Shown: positions 26,218-34,163, counted from the stretch's first letter. The stretch is DNA of 64,000 bases from Actinoplanes ianthinogenes (GCF_018324205.1 NZ_AP023356.1:248001-312000), one strand, 5' to 3'. Notes: generated from the sequence alone by a model not told the origin. Numbers and translations are program-made.

Positions 26218-27860
26218 ACCAGCGGGCGGGCGAAGTCGAAGAGATCCACGACGATGCGCTGAGCGACCTTGTCGGACACCGGCATGTCGGCCTGCAGCCA
26301 GAGCACCCCGGACGGGAACTCGAACTGCATGCCCTTGTCCTCGGCATTCCAGATCGCGCGTACGTCATCCACCATGATGATCTTCTCGCCAGGTGCCGGA
26401 TTCAGTTTGCGGCCCGCGTTCCACTTCACCCGGACGTAGTTGTCCCGCGCCGCGAACTCGTAGTTGCAGTAGCCGTTGGGCTTCACGACGACCCGGGGCA
26501 CCCGCCGCTTGTGGCCGGTCGCGTCGGCGACGACGTCGGCGACCTGGAAGTTGTCCACATAGCCGCAGCCGTTGTCGGGCACGGACGACGGGTCCCTGGT
26601 GGGCACGATCGGGACGCCGGTGAAGTCGTCGAGGCGGAACATCGCCGTGCAGAATCCGGAACCGGTCTCGATCGCGGAGATGACCCCGTCCACGTGGATC
26701 GAGCAGCGCATCTTGGGGATGATCGCGCTGGCCGGGAAGTCGCGCGCGGGGCTCACCGACGCGGTCATGAAGACGGTGACGCCGAGGCTGCTGCTGAATC
26801 GGCTCGTGCCGGAGTAGGCCGGCAGGTTGTCGGGGATGGACTCGGTGGCGGAGACGCCCTCCGCTTTGGAGTAGGACATCATGCCCGCGCTGCTGGGCCC
26901 GAAGATCTCCACTACGTAGACCACGTCGTGGGGCTTGTCCGGCGGCAGCGTCGGGACGGCCGGAACCGCCGTCGGCGGTCGCGGGATCCCGTGGGTGCCG
27001 CGCACCGTGAAGAACACTCCGACCAGCGCGATCACGACGACGAGAACCACCGCGGCCCGGCGGATGAACGCCGGCGAACCACCGCTCCCGGCGGGCGCCG
27101 GCTCGGCCGCCGCTTGCTCCCCCACCGGTCGAGGCACCGAGCCCGCGTCCGGCGGCGGGCTCTGCTGCGGATCGCCGGCCAACGAACCACCCGGCGGCGG
27201 CGGACCATCCGGCGATTCACTCGACGGCGGCTGGGGCGGCGGACCGCCGGGGAGCGGGGGCGGCTGCGGGGCCGGACGGCCGCGGTGGAAATAGGCGTTC
27301 GCCGCCGGGCGGGTGAGTAGCACGACCGCCGCAAGGATCATGGCGACCGACAGCCCCAGCAGCGCGTAGTTCACCGGCTGGAACCAGCCCGGCAGCACGT
27401 CAGTCTCGTTGATCGCTCGGAAACCGGCCCGCTGGCTCAGGCGGTCCAGGTCGCCGCGGAGCTTCTGCAGCACGCCGGTCAGCACGCCCACGCAGATGAC
27501 GGCCAGCACGCTGAGCCCGGCGAGGACGAAGACGGTGATGCGCGCGGCGCGTGAGCCCCGCAGCACGAAGAACGCCAGCACGGCCATGGCGATCGCCTGC
27601 AGCAAACGCACCAGGATCGTGCCGCCCGTCTGCAGCCACATGCCCGAGATCATGGTGTCGACGAGCTTCCGCGCGTCGGTGACACCCTCCGCGCCCAACT
27701 CCGTGACCAGCCGGGCGGCGTTGTCCTGCGCCATGCTGACCGCGATCATCCCCAACACGACGCCGATCACGCCGATCAGCGGAAGCATCAACAGCAGCAG
27801 CCCGGCGACGGAAACCACCCTGGGCCGCTCGGTCTCCACCTTGCCTGTCTCTTCGGCCAT
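26211..27860 (-). CDS. Multi-pass membrane protein with C-terminal MmpS-like domain
   Basis: 549 aa. Start at MAEETGKVETERP, with GGAGGG 5 nt upstream. Four membrane helices in the first 190 residues, a Pro/Gly/Ser-rich cytoplasmic linker (about 200-275, PPPLPGGPPPQPP), a further helix (VVLVVVIALVGVFF) and an extracytoplasmic region. The latter starts VVYVVEIFGPSSAGMMSY and includes MRCSIHVDGV, resembling MmpS transport-accessory domains. Two cysteine pairs (FCTAMF, NGCGYVD) may form disulfides. Role unknown; envelope or transport accessory is the simplest reading. Confidence 0.75.
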   Translation of the reverse strand: MAEETGKVETERPRVVSVAGLLLLMLPLIGVIGVVLGMIAVSMAQDNAARLVTELGAEGVTDARKLVDTMISGMWLQTGGTILVRLLQAIAMAVLAFFVLRGSRAARITVFVLAGLSVLAVICVGVLTGVLQKLRGDLDRLSQRAGFRAINETDVLPGWFQPVNYALLGLSVAMILAAVVLLTRPAANAYFHRGRPAPQPPPLPGGPPPQPPSSESPDGPPPPGGSLAGDPQQSPPPDAGSVPRPVGEQAAAEPAPAGSGGSPAFIRRAAVVLVVVIALVGVFFTVRGTHGIPRPPTAVPAVPTLPPDKPHDVVYVVEIFGPSSAGMMSYSKAEGVSATESIPDNLPAYSGTSRFSSSLGVTVFMTASVSPARDFPASAIIPKMRCSIHVDGVISAIETGSGFCTAMFRLDDFTGVPIVPTRDPSSVPDNGCGYVDNFQVADVVADATGHKRRVPRVVVKPNGYCNYEFAARDNYVRVKWNAGRKLNPAPGEKIIMVDDVRAIWNAEDKGMQFEFPSGVLWLQADMPVSDKVAQRIVVDLFDFARPLVR

Positions 27861-28287
27861 GACATCCCTCCGGCGTGCCCCAGGTGAGCCATTGTCGCGG
27901 ACCCGCGCCATTCGCGGTGCCCCACGCGCACCACTACGCATAGACGGACGTCGAAATGTTCCCTACGGCCACCAGCTCATCTGACCGATTCCGACCATCA
28001 CCGGGCCGGGCCCGTCCCGACGCGCGAGCTCCACTCGACGACCCTGGTGCGAGCCCTGCGCCCTGATCGACTCGGCGGGGCGCTTCCGGGCGTACCGAAA
28101 ATGGGGTTGATCGGGGTTGCGTGGTTTCTGATAGGTTTGCCGGCGTGAACACCGGACCGGCCTTGAGCCACGCACGGATTGGCGACCCGGTGGATCGCTG
28201 ACCGCCGCCCGATCGGCACGCGGACCGCCGCGCCGGCAGGACTCATCCCCTGTCGTTGTCGTATCGGAAAATGCGAGGTCAGCTCCA
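27861..28287. other. Divergent intergenic region
   Basis: 427 bp between divergent starts. No supported gene. TTGATC at about 28109 followed by a TAGGTT-type hexamer may be a plus-strand promoter. Confidence 0.4.
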
Positions 28288-28662
28288 TTGTCAGCCACCT
28301 TCAATCACACCATCATCGCTTCCAAGGACCGTGCCGAGTCGGCGCGTTTCTATCGCGAGCTGCTGGAGGCTCCGGCGGCTCCGTCGTGGGGCCCGTTCAC
28401 CAACATTCAGCTCGACGGCGGCGTGCTGCTGCAATTCGCCGAGCCGCCGGTGGACATTCAGATGCAGCATTACGCGTTCTTGCTCGACGACGACCTGTTC
28501 GACCGGGCATTGGCCCGGTTGCGCGACGGCGGGATCGAGCATTGGGCGGATCCGCAGATGCGCCGGCCCGGCGAAATCAACAATGAGCACGGCGGCCGTG
28601 GTGTCTATTTCAAGGATCCCGCCGGTCATGCCATCGAATTGATCACGCGTCCTTACCTCTGA
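28288..28662 (+). CDS. VOC family (glyoxalase-like) protein
   Basis: 124 aa, one vicinal-oxygen-chelate module pair: FNHTIIASKDRAESARFYRELL at the N-terminus and GRGVYFKDPAGHAIELITRPY at the C-terminus, with metal-ligand positions His8 and Glu (AIEL). TTG start chosen because GAGGT lies upstream and MSATFNHT gives the normal N-terminus; no ATG is available. Function could be dioxygenase, isomerase or antibiotic sequestration. Its last 20 bp overlap the convergent MarR gene. Confidence 0.87.
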   Translation: MSATFNHTIIASKDRAESARFYRELLEAPAAPSWGPFTNIQLDGGVLLQFAEPPVDIQMQHYAFLLDDDLFDRALARLRDGGIEHWADPQMRRPGEINNEHGGRGVYFKDPAGHAIELITRPYL

Positions 28663-29101
28663 CCGGCCGTCGCCGGGTGTCCACGTTGGCGGTCATCGCC
28701 GCGAGGACGCCCGGCAGGTCGGCGACGGTCGCGGCGGGCAGGCCGCGCACGGTTTCCTCGGCGAGCGCCGACCACAGCTGTTTGACCCGGTCCGCGAGCG
28801 CCTTTCCGGCCGCTGTCAGTTCGACAACGCTGGCGCGTTTGTCACCCCGGGCTTGCGTACGCCGAACGTGCCCGGACGCCTCCAATTTGCGCACCATGAG
28901 GGTGACACTCGGCGGTTCGCAGCCGAGGGCCTCGCTGAGCTGAGCCTGGATCCGCGGGCCGGTCCGGTCCAGTTCGAGCAGCAGCGCCTCCTGGCCGGGA
29001 TGCAGCCCCAGCGGGGCGAGCAGCGTCGCCGCCCGGGCCCGATGCCGCAGGCTGAGCAGCCGAATCGCCTGGTTGAGCGCGTCCGCCTGGGCGAAGTCCA
29101 T
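28643..29101 (-). CDS. MarR family transcriptional regulator
   Basis: 152 aa winged helix-turn-helix protein. Start at MDFAQADALNQAIRLL with AAGGAGG 5 nt upstream. DNA-binding region QAQLSEALGCEPPSVTLMVRKLEASGHVRRTQARGDKRASVVELT (about residues 52-96) has the canonical wing with GDKRA. Divergent from an MFS efflux gene; two adjacent palindromes in the shared intergenic space are its probable operators, so it likely represses both and is released by a drug-like ligand. Confidence 0.92.
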   Translation of the reverse strand: MDFAQADALNQAIRLLSLRHRARAATLLAPLGLHPGQEALLLELDRTGPRIQAQLSEALGCEPPSVTLMVRKLEASGHVRRTQARGDKRASVVELTAAGKALADRVKQLWSALAEETVRGLPAATVADLPGVLAAMTANVDTRRRPVRGKDA

Positions 29102-29123
29102 CGACGCCTCCTTGACAACGAAG

Positions 29124-29151
29124 GTTATGCGCATAACGTTATGCGCGTAAC
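29124..29151. promoter_or_regulatory. Two abutting 14-bp palindromes, MarR operator
   Basis: GTTATGCGCATAAC (29124-29137) is a perfect palindrome; GTTATGCGCGTAAC (29138-29151) follows directly with one mismatch. Located 23 bp from either start codon, so a bound MarR would cover both promoters. Confidence 0.85.
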
Positions 29152-29174
29152 TAAATCTTACCTCGGAGGGTGGC

Positions 29175-30467
29175 ATGGTCCTGCTGCTGGCATGCGTCTG
29201 TCAGTTCATGGTCATCCTGGACGCGGCCATCGTGAACGTGGCGCTGCCGTCGGTCCAGCACGATCTCGGCTTCACCGCCACCGGCCTGGCCTGGGTGGTG
29301 AACGGGTACTCGCTGACGTTCGCCGGGTTCATGCTGCTCGGCGGCCGGGTCGCGGACCTGTTCGGCCACCGGCGGATGCTGGTCGCCGGCCTCGGTGTGT
29401 TCTCGCTCGCGAGCCTGGCCGCCGGGCTCGCCGGCAGCCCCGGCCTGCTGGTGGCGGCACGGGCGGTCCAGGGCGTGGGTGCCGCGATGCTCGCCCCGGC
29501 GACGCTGGCCGTGCTCACCACGCACTTCACCGAGCCGGCGGCACGCAGCCGGGCCTTCGCGGCCTGGTCCGCGGCCGGCGGAGTCGGCGGGACGGCCGGG
29601 GCGCTCGCCGGGGGCGCGCTGACCACCGGGCTGTCCTGGCGCTGGGTCTTCCTGATCAACGTGCCGATCGGCGTGGTCCTGATCGCCGCGGCCCTGGTCA
29701 CCCTGTCCGCCACCCGGGCGCCCGGCCGCCCGACGCTGGACCTGCTCGGGGCGGTGACCGGGACGGGCGGGCTGGCCGCGCTGATCTACGGCGTGATGCA
29801 CGGGTCGGTGCTCCCGATCCTCGCCGGCGCGTTGCTGCTCGGAGTGTTCCTGCTGGTGGAGGCACGCTTCGCGAAGCAGCCGATGGTGCCGCTGCGGCTG
29901 TTCCGGATCCGCGGGGTGGCGGTCGGGGACGGCATGCTGTTCCTGTTCGGCGGGATCGCGGTGGCGATGTGGTACTTCACGTCGTTGCTGTTGCAGAACG
30001 AGCTCGGCTGCACCGCGCTGCAGGCCGGCCTCGGGCAGACCCCGGCGGCGGTGACGTTCGTGCTGGTCGCGCGGCTTTCCTCGGGGCTGGCGGCGCGGAT
30101 CGCGGTGCCGGCCGGGTGCGCGTGTTTCGTGGCCGGGTTCAGCTGGCTGGCGCTGGCGGACGGCGGCTACCTGACCGCGGTGCTCGGGCCGACGCTGATC
30201 GTCGCGGCCGGGATCGCGCTGACCTTCCCGGCGATGATGGCGGCCGCCACCGCCGCGGTGCCGGACGGGGACGCGGGCACGGCGGGTGGGCTGGCCACCA
30301 CGTGCAATCAGGTGGGGAGCACGGTGGCGCTGGCCGGGATGGCCACGGTCTCGGCCTACGACCACGTCTTCCTGATCGCGGCGGGCCTCGGCGCGGCGAT
30401 CGCGGCCGTCAGCCTCCTGCTGCCCGGTTCCCAGCGCGCCGCCGCTGTCGCGTCCCACCACGCTTGA
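29175..30467 (+). CDS. MFS multidrug efflux transporter (DHA2 type)
   Basis: 430 aa with 12 or more membrane helices. First helix carries the DHA2 signature LDAAIVNVALPSV; the cytoplasmic loop between helices 2 and 3 is GGRVADLFGHRR (motif A) and motif C-like GGVGGTAGALAGG follows. Shorter than the usual 14-helix DHA2 protein. GGAGGG Shine-Dalgarno. Expected to expel toxic compounds by proton antiport under control of the divergent MarR protein. Confidence 0.92.
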   Translation: MVLLLACVCQFMVILDAAIVNVALPSVQHDLGFTATGLAWVVNGYSLTFAGFMLLGGRVADLFGHRRMLVAGLGVFSLASLAAGLAGSPGLLVAARAVQGVGAAMLAPATLAVLTTHFTEPAARSRAFAAWSAAGGVGGTAGALAGGALTTGLSWRWVFLINVPIGVVLIAAALVTLSATRAPGRPTLDLLGAVTGTGGLAALIYGVMHGSVLPILAGALLLGVFLLVEARFAKQPMVPLRLFRIRGVAVGDGMLFLFGGIAVAMWYFTSLLLQNELGCTALQAGLGQTPAAVTFVLVARLSSGLAARIAVPAGCACFVAGFSWLALADGGYLTAVLGPTLIVAAGIALTFPAMMAAATAAVPDGDAGTAGGLATTCNQVGSTVALAGMATVSAYDHVFLIAAGLGAAIAAVSLLLPGSQRAAAVASHHA

Positions 30468-30483
30468 CCGGCAGGACCGGCCG

Positions 30484-30489
30484 TAGCGT
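30484..30489 (+). promoter_or_regulatory. -10 hexamer TAGCGT, leaderless type
   Basis: TAGCGT ends exactly 6 nt before the ATG at 30496; no Shine-Dalgarno. It lies 16 bp after the MFS stop, giving the MBL gene its own promoter. Confidence 0.5.
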
Positions 30490-30495
30490 GTACGG

Positions 30496-31233
30496 ATGCG
30501 GATCACCGTGCTGGGCGGGTGTGGCGCGTGGCCGGCGCCGGGCGGGGCGTGCAGCGGGTTCCTGGTCGAGCACGACGGATACCGGCTGCTGGTCGACGCG
30601 GGCTATGCGACGATGCCCCGGCTGCCGACCACCGACGTCGACGCCGTGATCGTCTCGCACGGGCATCCCGATCATTGCGCGGATCTGAATCCCCTGCTCA
30701 GGGCTCGGGCGTTGCGGGATGAGCCGGCGGCGGCGCTGCCGGTGTTCGCGCCGGCCGGGGCACTCGGCGCGGTGCTCGCGCTGGACCGCCCGGGGATGCT
30801 GGACGCCGCGCTGGACCTGCAGGAATTCGCGCCCGGGGACGGGTTCGAGGCGGGGCCGTTCCGGGTGGAGACGGCGCTGCTGCCGCACTGGGTGCCGAAC
30901 GCGGGACTGCGCCTGACGGCGGGCGCGCACGTGCTCGCCTACACCGGCGATCGCGGCCCGAGCCCCGAGGTGGCCCGGCTCGCCCGGGATGCCGATGTCC
31001 TCCTGGCCGAGGCGTCCTACCTGGACGAGGTGCCGGACGACTCCCGCGCGTTCCTCGGCAGTGCGACCCTCGCCGGGCGGGAGGCTGCACTGGCCGGCGT
31101 GGGCCACCTGGTCCTCACGCACCTCTGGCCCGGGAGTTCGGCCGCTGCCGCGCTCGACGCCGCCCGCAGCCAGTTCACCGGTGACGTCGCCGTGGCCGAG
31201 TCCGGCCTGGTCAGCCGGCTCGGGTCCGCCTGA
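30496..31233 (+). CDS. MBL-fold metallo-hydrolase
   Basis: 245 aa metallo-beta-lactamase fold protein of the RNase Z/phosphodiesterase-like branch. SHGHPDHCAD gives the HxHxDH zinc motif (about residues 55-60); later ligands appear as LLPHW, YTGDRG and LTHLWPG. No signal peptide, so cytosolic. The exact substrate (cyclic nucleotide, RNA or lactone) is not readable. ATG start behind a leaderless-type -10. Confidence 0.9.
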   Translation: MRITVLGGCGAWPAPGGACSGFLVEHDGYRLLVDAGYATMPRLPTTDVDAVIVSHGHPDHCADLNPLLRARALRDEPAAALPVFAPAGALGAVLALDRPGMLDAALDLQEFAPGDGFEAGPFRVETALLPHWVPNAGLRLTAGAHVLAYTGDRGPSPEVARLARDADVLLAEASYLDEVPDDSRAFLGSATLAGREAALAGVGHLVLTHLWPGSSAAAALDAARSQFTGDVAVAESGLVSRLGSA

Positions 31234-31268
31234 GCAGACCGCCGGGCCCGAGGGCGGCCCGGCGCGTG

Positions 31269-31324
31269 AGCGGGTGTAGACCGCCCGTCAGCGGGTGTAG
31301 ACCGCGTCAGCGGGTGTAGACCGC
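31269..31324. repeat. Three copies of the methyltransferase 3' end
   Basis: AGCGGGTGTAGACCGC at 31269, 31290 and 31309 (spacing 21 and 19 bp). The third copy is the real gene end: it encodes ..AVYTR-stop on the minus strand. The other two are downstream duplicates carrying the same codons and stop. Confidence 0.9.
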
Positions 31325-32167
31325 CCGCCAGCGGGCGAGCAACCGCGAGTCGGGCGCGGCCAGTTCCTCGACCGAGATCTGGCGCAGGCCGGTCGTGGCG
31401 AAGGCGTCGATCTCGGCCCGGGTCAGTGGCCATGGTGGCCCTTCGCCCGGTGAGTCGGTCGCCGCCGCGGCGAGGACCAGCAGCGTTCCGCCGGGCGCGA
31501 CGAACTCGCCGACCGCGCCGATCGCTCGCGCACGGATCTCGGTGGGCAGTGCCTGGACGTTGTTGCTCTCCAGCACCAGGTCGAAGGCCCGGTGCCAGTC
31601 CGCCGGCGGATCCAGCAGGTCGGCGACCCGGTAGTCGACCGGCGAGTCGGGGTGCCGCTCCCGGGCCAGGGCAATCGCCGTTTGGGAGATGTCAAAAGCG
31701 GTCACCGCATATCCCAGAGCCGCGAGGTGTTCGGCGTCGCGGCCGGGACCGCAGCCGACGACGAGCGCGGGTCGCCCCTCCCCCGGTGGCAGCGGGAACT
31801 CACGCAGGTTGACGCTGGCGGCCGCGACGTCCCACGGGACCGTGGCCCGGCCCTCCTCCGCCTCCGCGTAGAGCCGCTCGAACCAGCCGGTCGCGTCCCC
31901 CGCCGCCAGCGACTCCGCCGCGAACCGCCGGGTGTCGGTCACCGCGTCCGGCCGCGAGGCAGCGGGGTGAGCCGGTGCAGAGGCAGTGGGGTGAGCCGGC
32001 GGGGAGGCAGCGGGGTGGGTAGGCGCGGAGGCAGCAGGGATGGCCTGCGGAGAGCCAGCGGCGTAGGCCCCCGCGGAGGCAGCAGGGATGGCCTGCGGGG
32101 AGCCAGCGGGGTCGGCCGGCGGACAAGCACCGGGCTGGACCGGCAGGGAAGAATCGGAGCTGGTCAT
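31307..32167 (-). CDS. SAM-dependent methyltransferase with repetitive N-terminus
   Basis: 286 aa. Class I methyltransferase fold from about residue 95: motif I VVGCGPGRDAEHLAALG, motif II TAFDIS, DLLDPP, and LVLESNNVQALP. The first 75 residues are a Pro/Ala/Ser/His repeat (PAASAPTHPAASPPAHP...) with no counterpart in the family. The ATG overlaps the deformylase TGA, so translation could be coupled; an alternative GTG (V76, at about 31942) would give a normal 211-aa enzyme and leave the repeat non-coding. Substrate unknown. Confidence 0.82.
   Translation of the reverse strand: MTSSDSSLPVQPGACPPADPAGSPQAIPAASAGAYAAGSPQAIPAASAPTHPAASPPAHPTASAPAHPAASRPDAVTDTRRFAAESLAAGDATGWFERLYAEAEEGRATVPWDVAAASVNLREFPLPPGEGRPALVVGCGPGRDAEHLAALGYAVTAFDISQTAIALARERHPDSPVDYRVADLLDPPADWHRAFDLVLESNNVQALPTEIRARAIGAVGEFVAPGGTLLVLAAAATDSPGEGPPWPLTRAEIDAFATTGLRQISVEELAAPDSRLLARWRAVYTR
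31945..32125. repeat. Approximately 30-bp repeats in the methyltransferase N-terminus
   Basis: Imperfect repeats of about 30 bp reading (S/A)APxHPAAS and AGSPQAIPAAS on the minus strand. Two copies of the 18-residue-scale block GSPQAIPAASA occur. Sits between the deformylase stop and the catalytic domain. Confidence 0.75.
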
Positions 32168-32652
32168 CGGGGGACGACTCGGCGCAGCTCGCGGAGGGCC
32201 TGGCGGCGGACGTCACCGGTGAGGGTGTCGATGTAGAGGCGGCCGTCCAGGTGGTCGGTCTCGTGCTGAAGCGCCCGGGCCAGGAAGCCGCTCCCGTGGA
32301 TCACCAGCGGTTCCCCGTGCTGGTCGAAGCCCCGGGCGGTCACCGACATGGCTCGTTTCGTGGAATAGCCGAGCCCGGGCAGCGACAGACAGCCCTCCTC
32401 GTCCTCCTGCTCGCCGTCAAAATCGGACAGGACCGGGTTCACCAGATGCCCGACCTGCCCGGCCACGTTGTAAGAGAACACCCGCAGGCTGACGCCGATC
32501 TGCGGGCCGGCCACACCGGCGCGGCCCGGCTCCCGGACGGTGTCCTCCAGGTCACGCACGATCTCCCGCAGATGCGCGTCGAAGTCGGTGACCGGGTCGG
32601 CCGGGGTGCGCAGGACCGGGTCGCCATATAGCCGGATGGGCCGAACTGTCAT
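32164..32652 (-). CDS. def: Peptide deformylase
   Basis: 162 aa metalloenzyme removing the N-formyl group from nascent proteins. Motif 1 is GVAGPQIG (a Pro replaces the second Ala of the usual GxAAxQ), motif 2 EGCLSLPG with the metal-binding Cys, motif 3 QHETDHLDG with two metal His and the catalytic Glu. An actinobacterial genome usually has several copies; the AGPQ variant suggests an accessory one. TAAGGT lies 7 nt upstream of the ATG. Confidence 0.92.
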   Translation of the reverse strand: MTVRPIRLYGDPVLRTPADPVTDFDAHLREIVRDLEDTVREPGRAGVAGPQIGVSLRVFSYNVAGQVGHLVNPVLSDFDGEQEDEEGCLSLPGLGYSTKRAMSVTARGFDQHGEPLVIHGSGFLARALQHETDHLDGRLYIDTLTGDVRRQALRELRRVVPR

Positions 32653-32659
32653 GCCTCAA

Positions 32660-32665
32660 ACCTTA
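32660..32665 (-). promoter_or_regulatory. -10 hexamer TAAGGT for def
   Basis: On the minus strand TAAGGT ends 7 nt before the def ATG; leaderless-type spacing. Confidence 0.45.
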
Positions 32666-32677
32666 TCCGCTCGTTAC

Positions 32678-32852
32678 GGGCGCGGTGGGAGGAGGTGGCG
32701 ACGGGCGCAGTAGGAGGAGGTGGCGACGGGCGCAGTAGGAGGAGGTGGCGACGGGCGCAGTAGGAGGAGGTGGCGACGGGCGCAGTGGGAGGTGGTGGCG
32801 ACGGGCGCAGTGGGAGGTGGTGGCGACGGGCGCAGTGGGAGGAGGTGGGAAC
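32678..32852. repeat. Seven tandem 25-bp units
   Basis: Units at 32678, 32703, 32728, 32753, 32778, 32803 and 32828, consensus GGGCGCAGTRGGAGGWGGTG plus GCGAC. Lies immediately upstream of the def promoter and behind the SMR gene. On the plus strand each unit has an AGGAGGTGG-like block resembling a Shine-Dalgarno, but no start follows. Confidence 0.95.
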
Positions 32853-32873
32853 GGGGCGCCAGCGACCGGCAGG

Positions 32874-33197
32874 TCAGGAGTCCGGGGTGACCGCTCGGGA
32901 CAGGGCTACCCCCGCGACGATCAGGGCCAGGGCGGCGACCCGGCCCGGGGTCAGCGGGTCCTTGTGGACGATGACGCCCAGGGTGATGGCGCCGATCGCG
33001 CCGATGCCGGTGAACACGGCATAGGCGGTGCCGACCGGCAGGCCCTTCATCGCCAGCGACAGCAGGTAGACCGCCACGGCGGCGAGCGCGAAGCAGAGCA
33101 GGGTCGGCAGCAGGCGGGTGAAGCCGGCCGTCGGTTTGATGCTCTGCGACCAGGCGACCTCGACCAGCCCGGCGGCGATCAGCAGCAGCCAGCTCAC
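32874..33197 (-). CDS. SMR family multidrug efflux protein
   Basis: 107 aa with four membrane helices. The essential membrane glutamate is in GLVEVAWSQSIK (about residue 13-14), and YAVFTGIGAIGAITLGVI is the helix 3 signature. Works as a dimer exchanging cationic drugs or guanidinium for protons. GTG start overlaps the preceding gene's TGA (GTGA). As the second gene behind a TetR operator it is presumably induced by its substrates. Confidence 0.92.
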   Translation of the reverse strand: MSWLLLIAAGLVEVAWSQSIKPTAGFTRLLPTLLCFALAAVAVYLLSLAMKGLPVGTAYAVFTGIGAIGAITLGVIVHKDPLTPGRVAALALIVAGVALSRAVTPDS

Positions 33198-33487
33198 CGC
33201 TCGCCGCCGATCCCCCGAGCCGTGTCGGCGGCGACGAGTTCGTCGAGCAGTGGCCCGACGATCGCCCACGCTGCGGTGCGCATCGCCTCGGCGGCCCGGG
33301 CGATGCCGGTGAGCCGGTGGGCCAGGACGTGGTCGCCCAGCTCGGTCCAGGCCTCGCCGATCTGCGGGACCGGGGTGAGCGCCAGATCCCGGTGCGGGTA
33401 GCGGCCGCCGGGGCGGGACGAGCGCCAGGAGTCGGCGACGGCGCGCCGAGCGCCGGCGTCGAGGTGCAGCTGGGTGACTGAGGGCAT
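33194..33487 (-). CDS. Small hypothetical protein, first gene of the SMR operon
   Basis: 97 aa, mostly helical (RRAVADSWRSSRPGGRYPHRDL; AEAMRTAAWAIVGPLLDELVAA). ATG with GGGAG 7 nt upstream. Its stop overlaps the start of the SMR gene, and its promoter region holds the TetR operator, so it is co-regulated with the efflux protein. No family recognised. Confidence 0.7.
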   Translation of the reverse strand: MPSVTQLHLDAGARRAVADSWRSSRPGGRYPHRDLALTPVPQIGEAWTELGDHVLAHRLTGIARAAEAMRTAAWAIVGPLLDELVAADTARGIGGER

Positions 33488-33510
33488 GATCGGCTCCCGA
33501 TCGAGACGGT

Positions 33511-33567
33511 TAACCGGACACAGCGTCCGGTTATCTCGACCCTAGCAACTGGACGGCCTGTCCGGTT
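33511..33567. promoter_or_regulatory. Two TetR operators with identical geometry
   Basis: Operator 1: TAACCGGAC/GTCCGGTTA, perfect 9-bp arms, 5-bp spacer (33511-33533). Operator 2: AACTGGAC/GTCCGGTT, one mismatch, 5-bp spacer (33547-33567). Centres are 35 bp apart. They lie between the divergent SMR operon and the TetR gene and overlap the expected -35 region of tetR. Confidence 0.85.
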
Positions 33568-33581
33568 ATTCCGGCCTGCCG

Positions 33582-33587
33582 TAGGCT
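33582..33587 (+). promoter_or_regulatory. -10 hexamer TAGGCT of the TetR gene
   Basis: TAGGCT ends exactly 6 nt before the GTG start at 33594, giving a leaderless mRNA. Confidence 0.55.
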
Positions 33588-33593
33588 GTCGAG

Positions 33594-34163
33594 GTGGAGA
33601 CGAGGGAACGGGCGGACGCGGCCCGCAACCGGGCCAAGGTGCTCGCCGCCGCGGCCGGGCTGTTCGCGGCCGGGGATTCCCGGACGGTCACCATGGAGGA
33701 CATCGCCCGGGCGGCCGGGGTCGGCCGGGGCACGCTCTACCGCCGTTATCCGGACGTCGCGTCGATCGCCACGGCCCTGCTCGACGAGCACGAGCGGACC
33801 TTGCAGGAGGCGTTGCTGCGTGGTGACCCGCCGCTGGGGCCGGGGGCGCCGCCGGCGGAGCGGCTCGCCGCCTTCCTCGCCGCCATGGTCGACCTGCTGG
33901 AGCAGCACAGTCATCTCTTGCTGGGCGCCGAGGCCGGGCCGCGGCGGTTCGCGACCGGCGCCTACGGCTTCTGGCGCGCCCATGTCCTGGCACTGCTGCG
34001 GCAGGCCGGCACGCCCGATCCGGACGCTCTGGCGGACACGCTGCTCGCGCCGCTGGCTCCCGAGGTCTTCCGGCACCAGCGCACCCAGGGCATCTCCACG
34101 GATCGCCTCAAGGCCGCGCTGGCCCACCTCGCGAGCGCCATGGCGGGTCCGGCGACCGGCTGA
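33594..34163 (+). CDS. TetR family transcriptional regulator
   Basis: 189 aa. N-terminal HTH about residues 10-55: AARNRAKVLAAAAGLFAAG, TMEDIARAAGVGRGTLYRRYPD. The all-helical ligand domain follows. Divergent from the small-protein/SMR operon with paired palindromes between; it most likely represses that operon and itself and responds to a toxic cation. Confidence 0.92.
   Translation: METRERADAARNRAKVLAAAAGLFAAGDSRTVTMEDIARAAGVGRGTLYRRYPDVASIATALLDEHERTLQEALLRGDPPLGPGAPPAERLAAFLAAMVDLLEQHSHLLLGAEAGPRRFATGAYGFWRAHVLALLRQAGTPDPDALADTLLAPLAPEVFRHQRTQGISTDRLKAALAHLASAMAGPATG

Noticed and set aside
28853-30649. 598-codon plus-strand frame over the MarR/MFS/MBL genes
   Set aside because: Runs through three well-supported genes in another frame; Arg/Gly-rich shadow sequence.
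2633-32852. CRISPR-like arrays (63-bp and 25-bp arrays)
   Set aside because: Units abut with no variable spacers and there are no cas genes.
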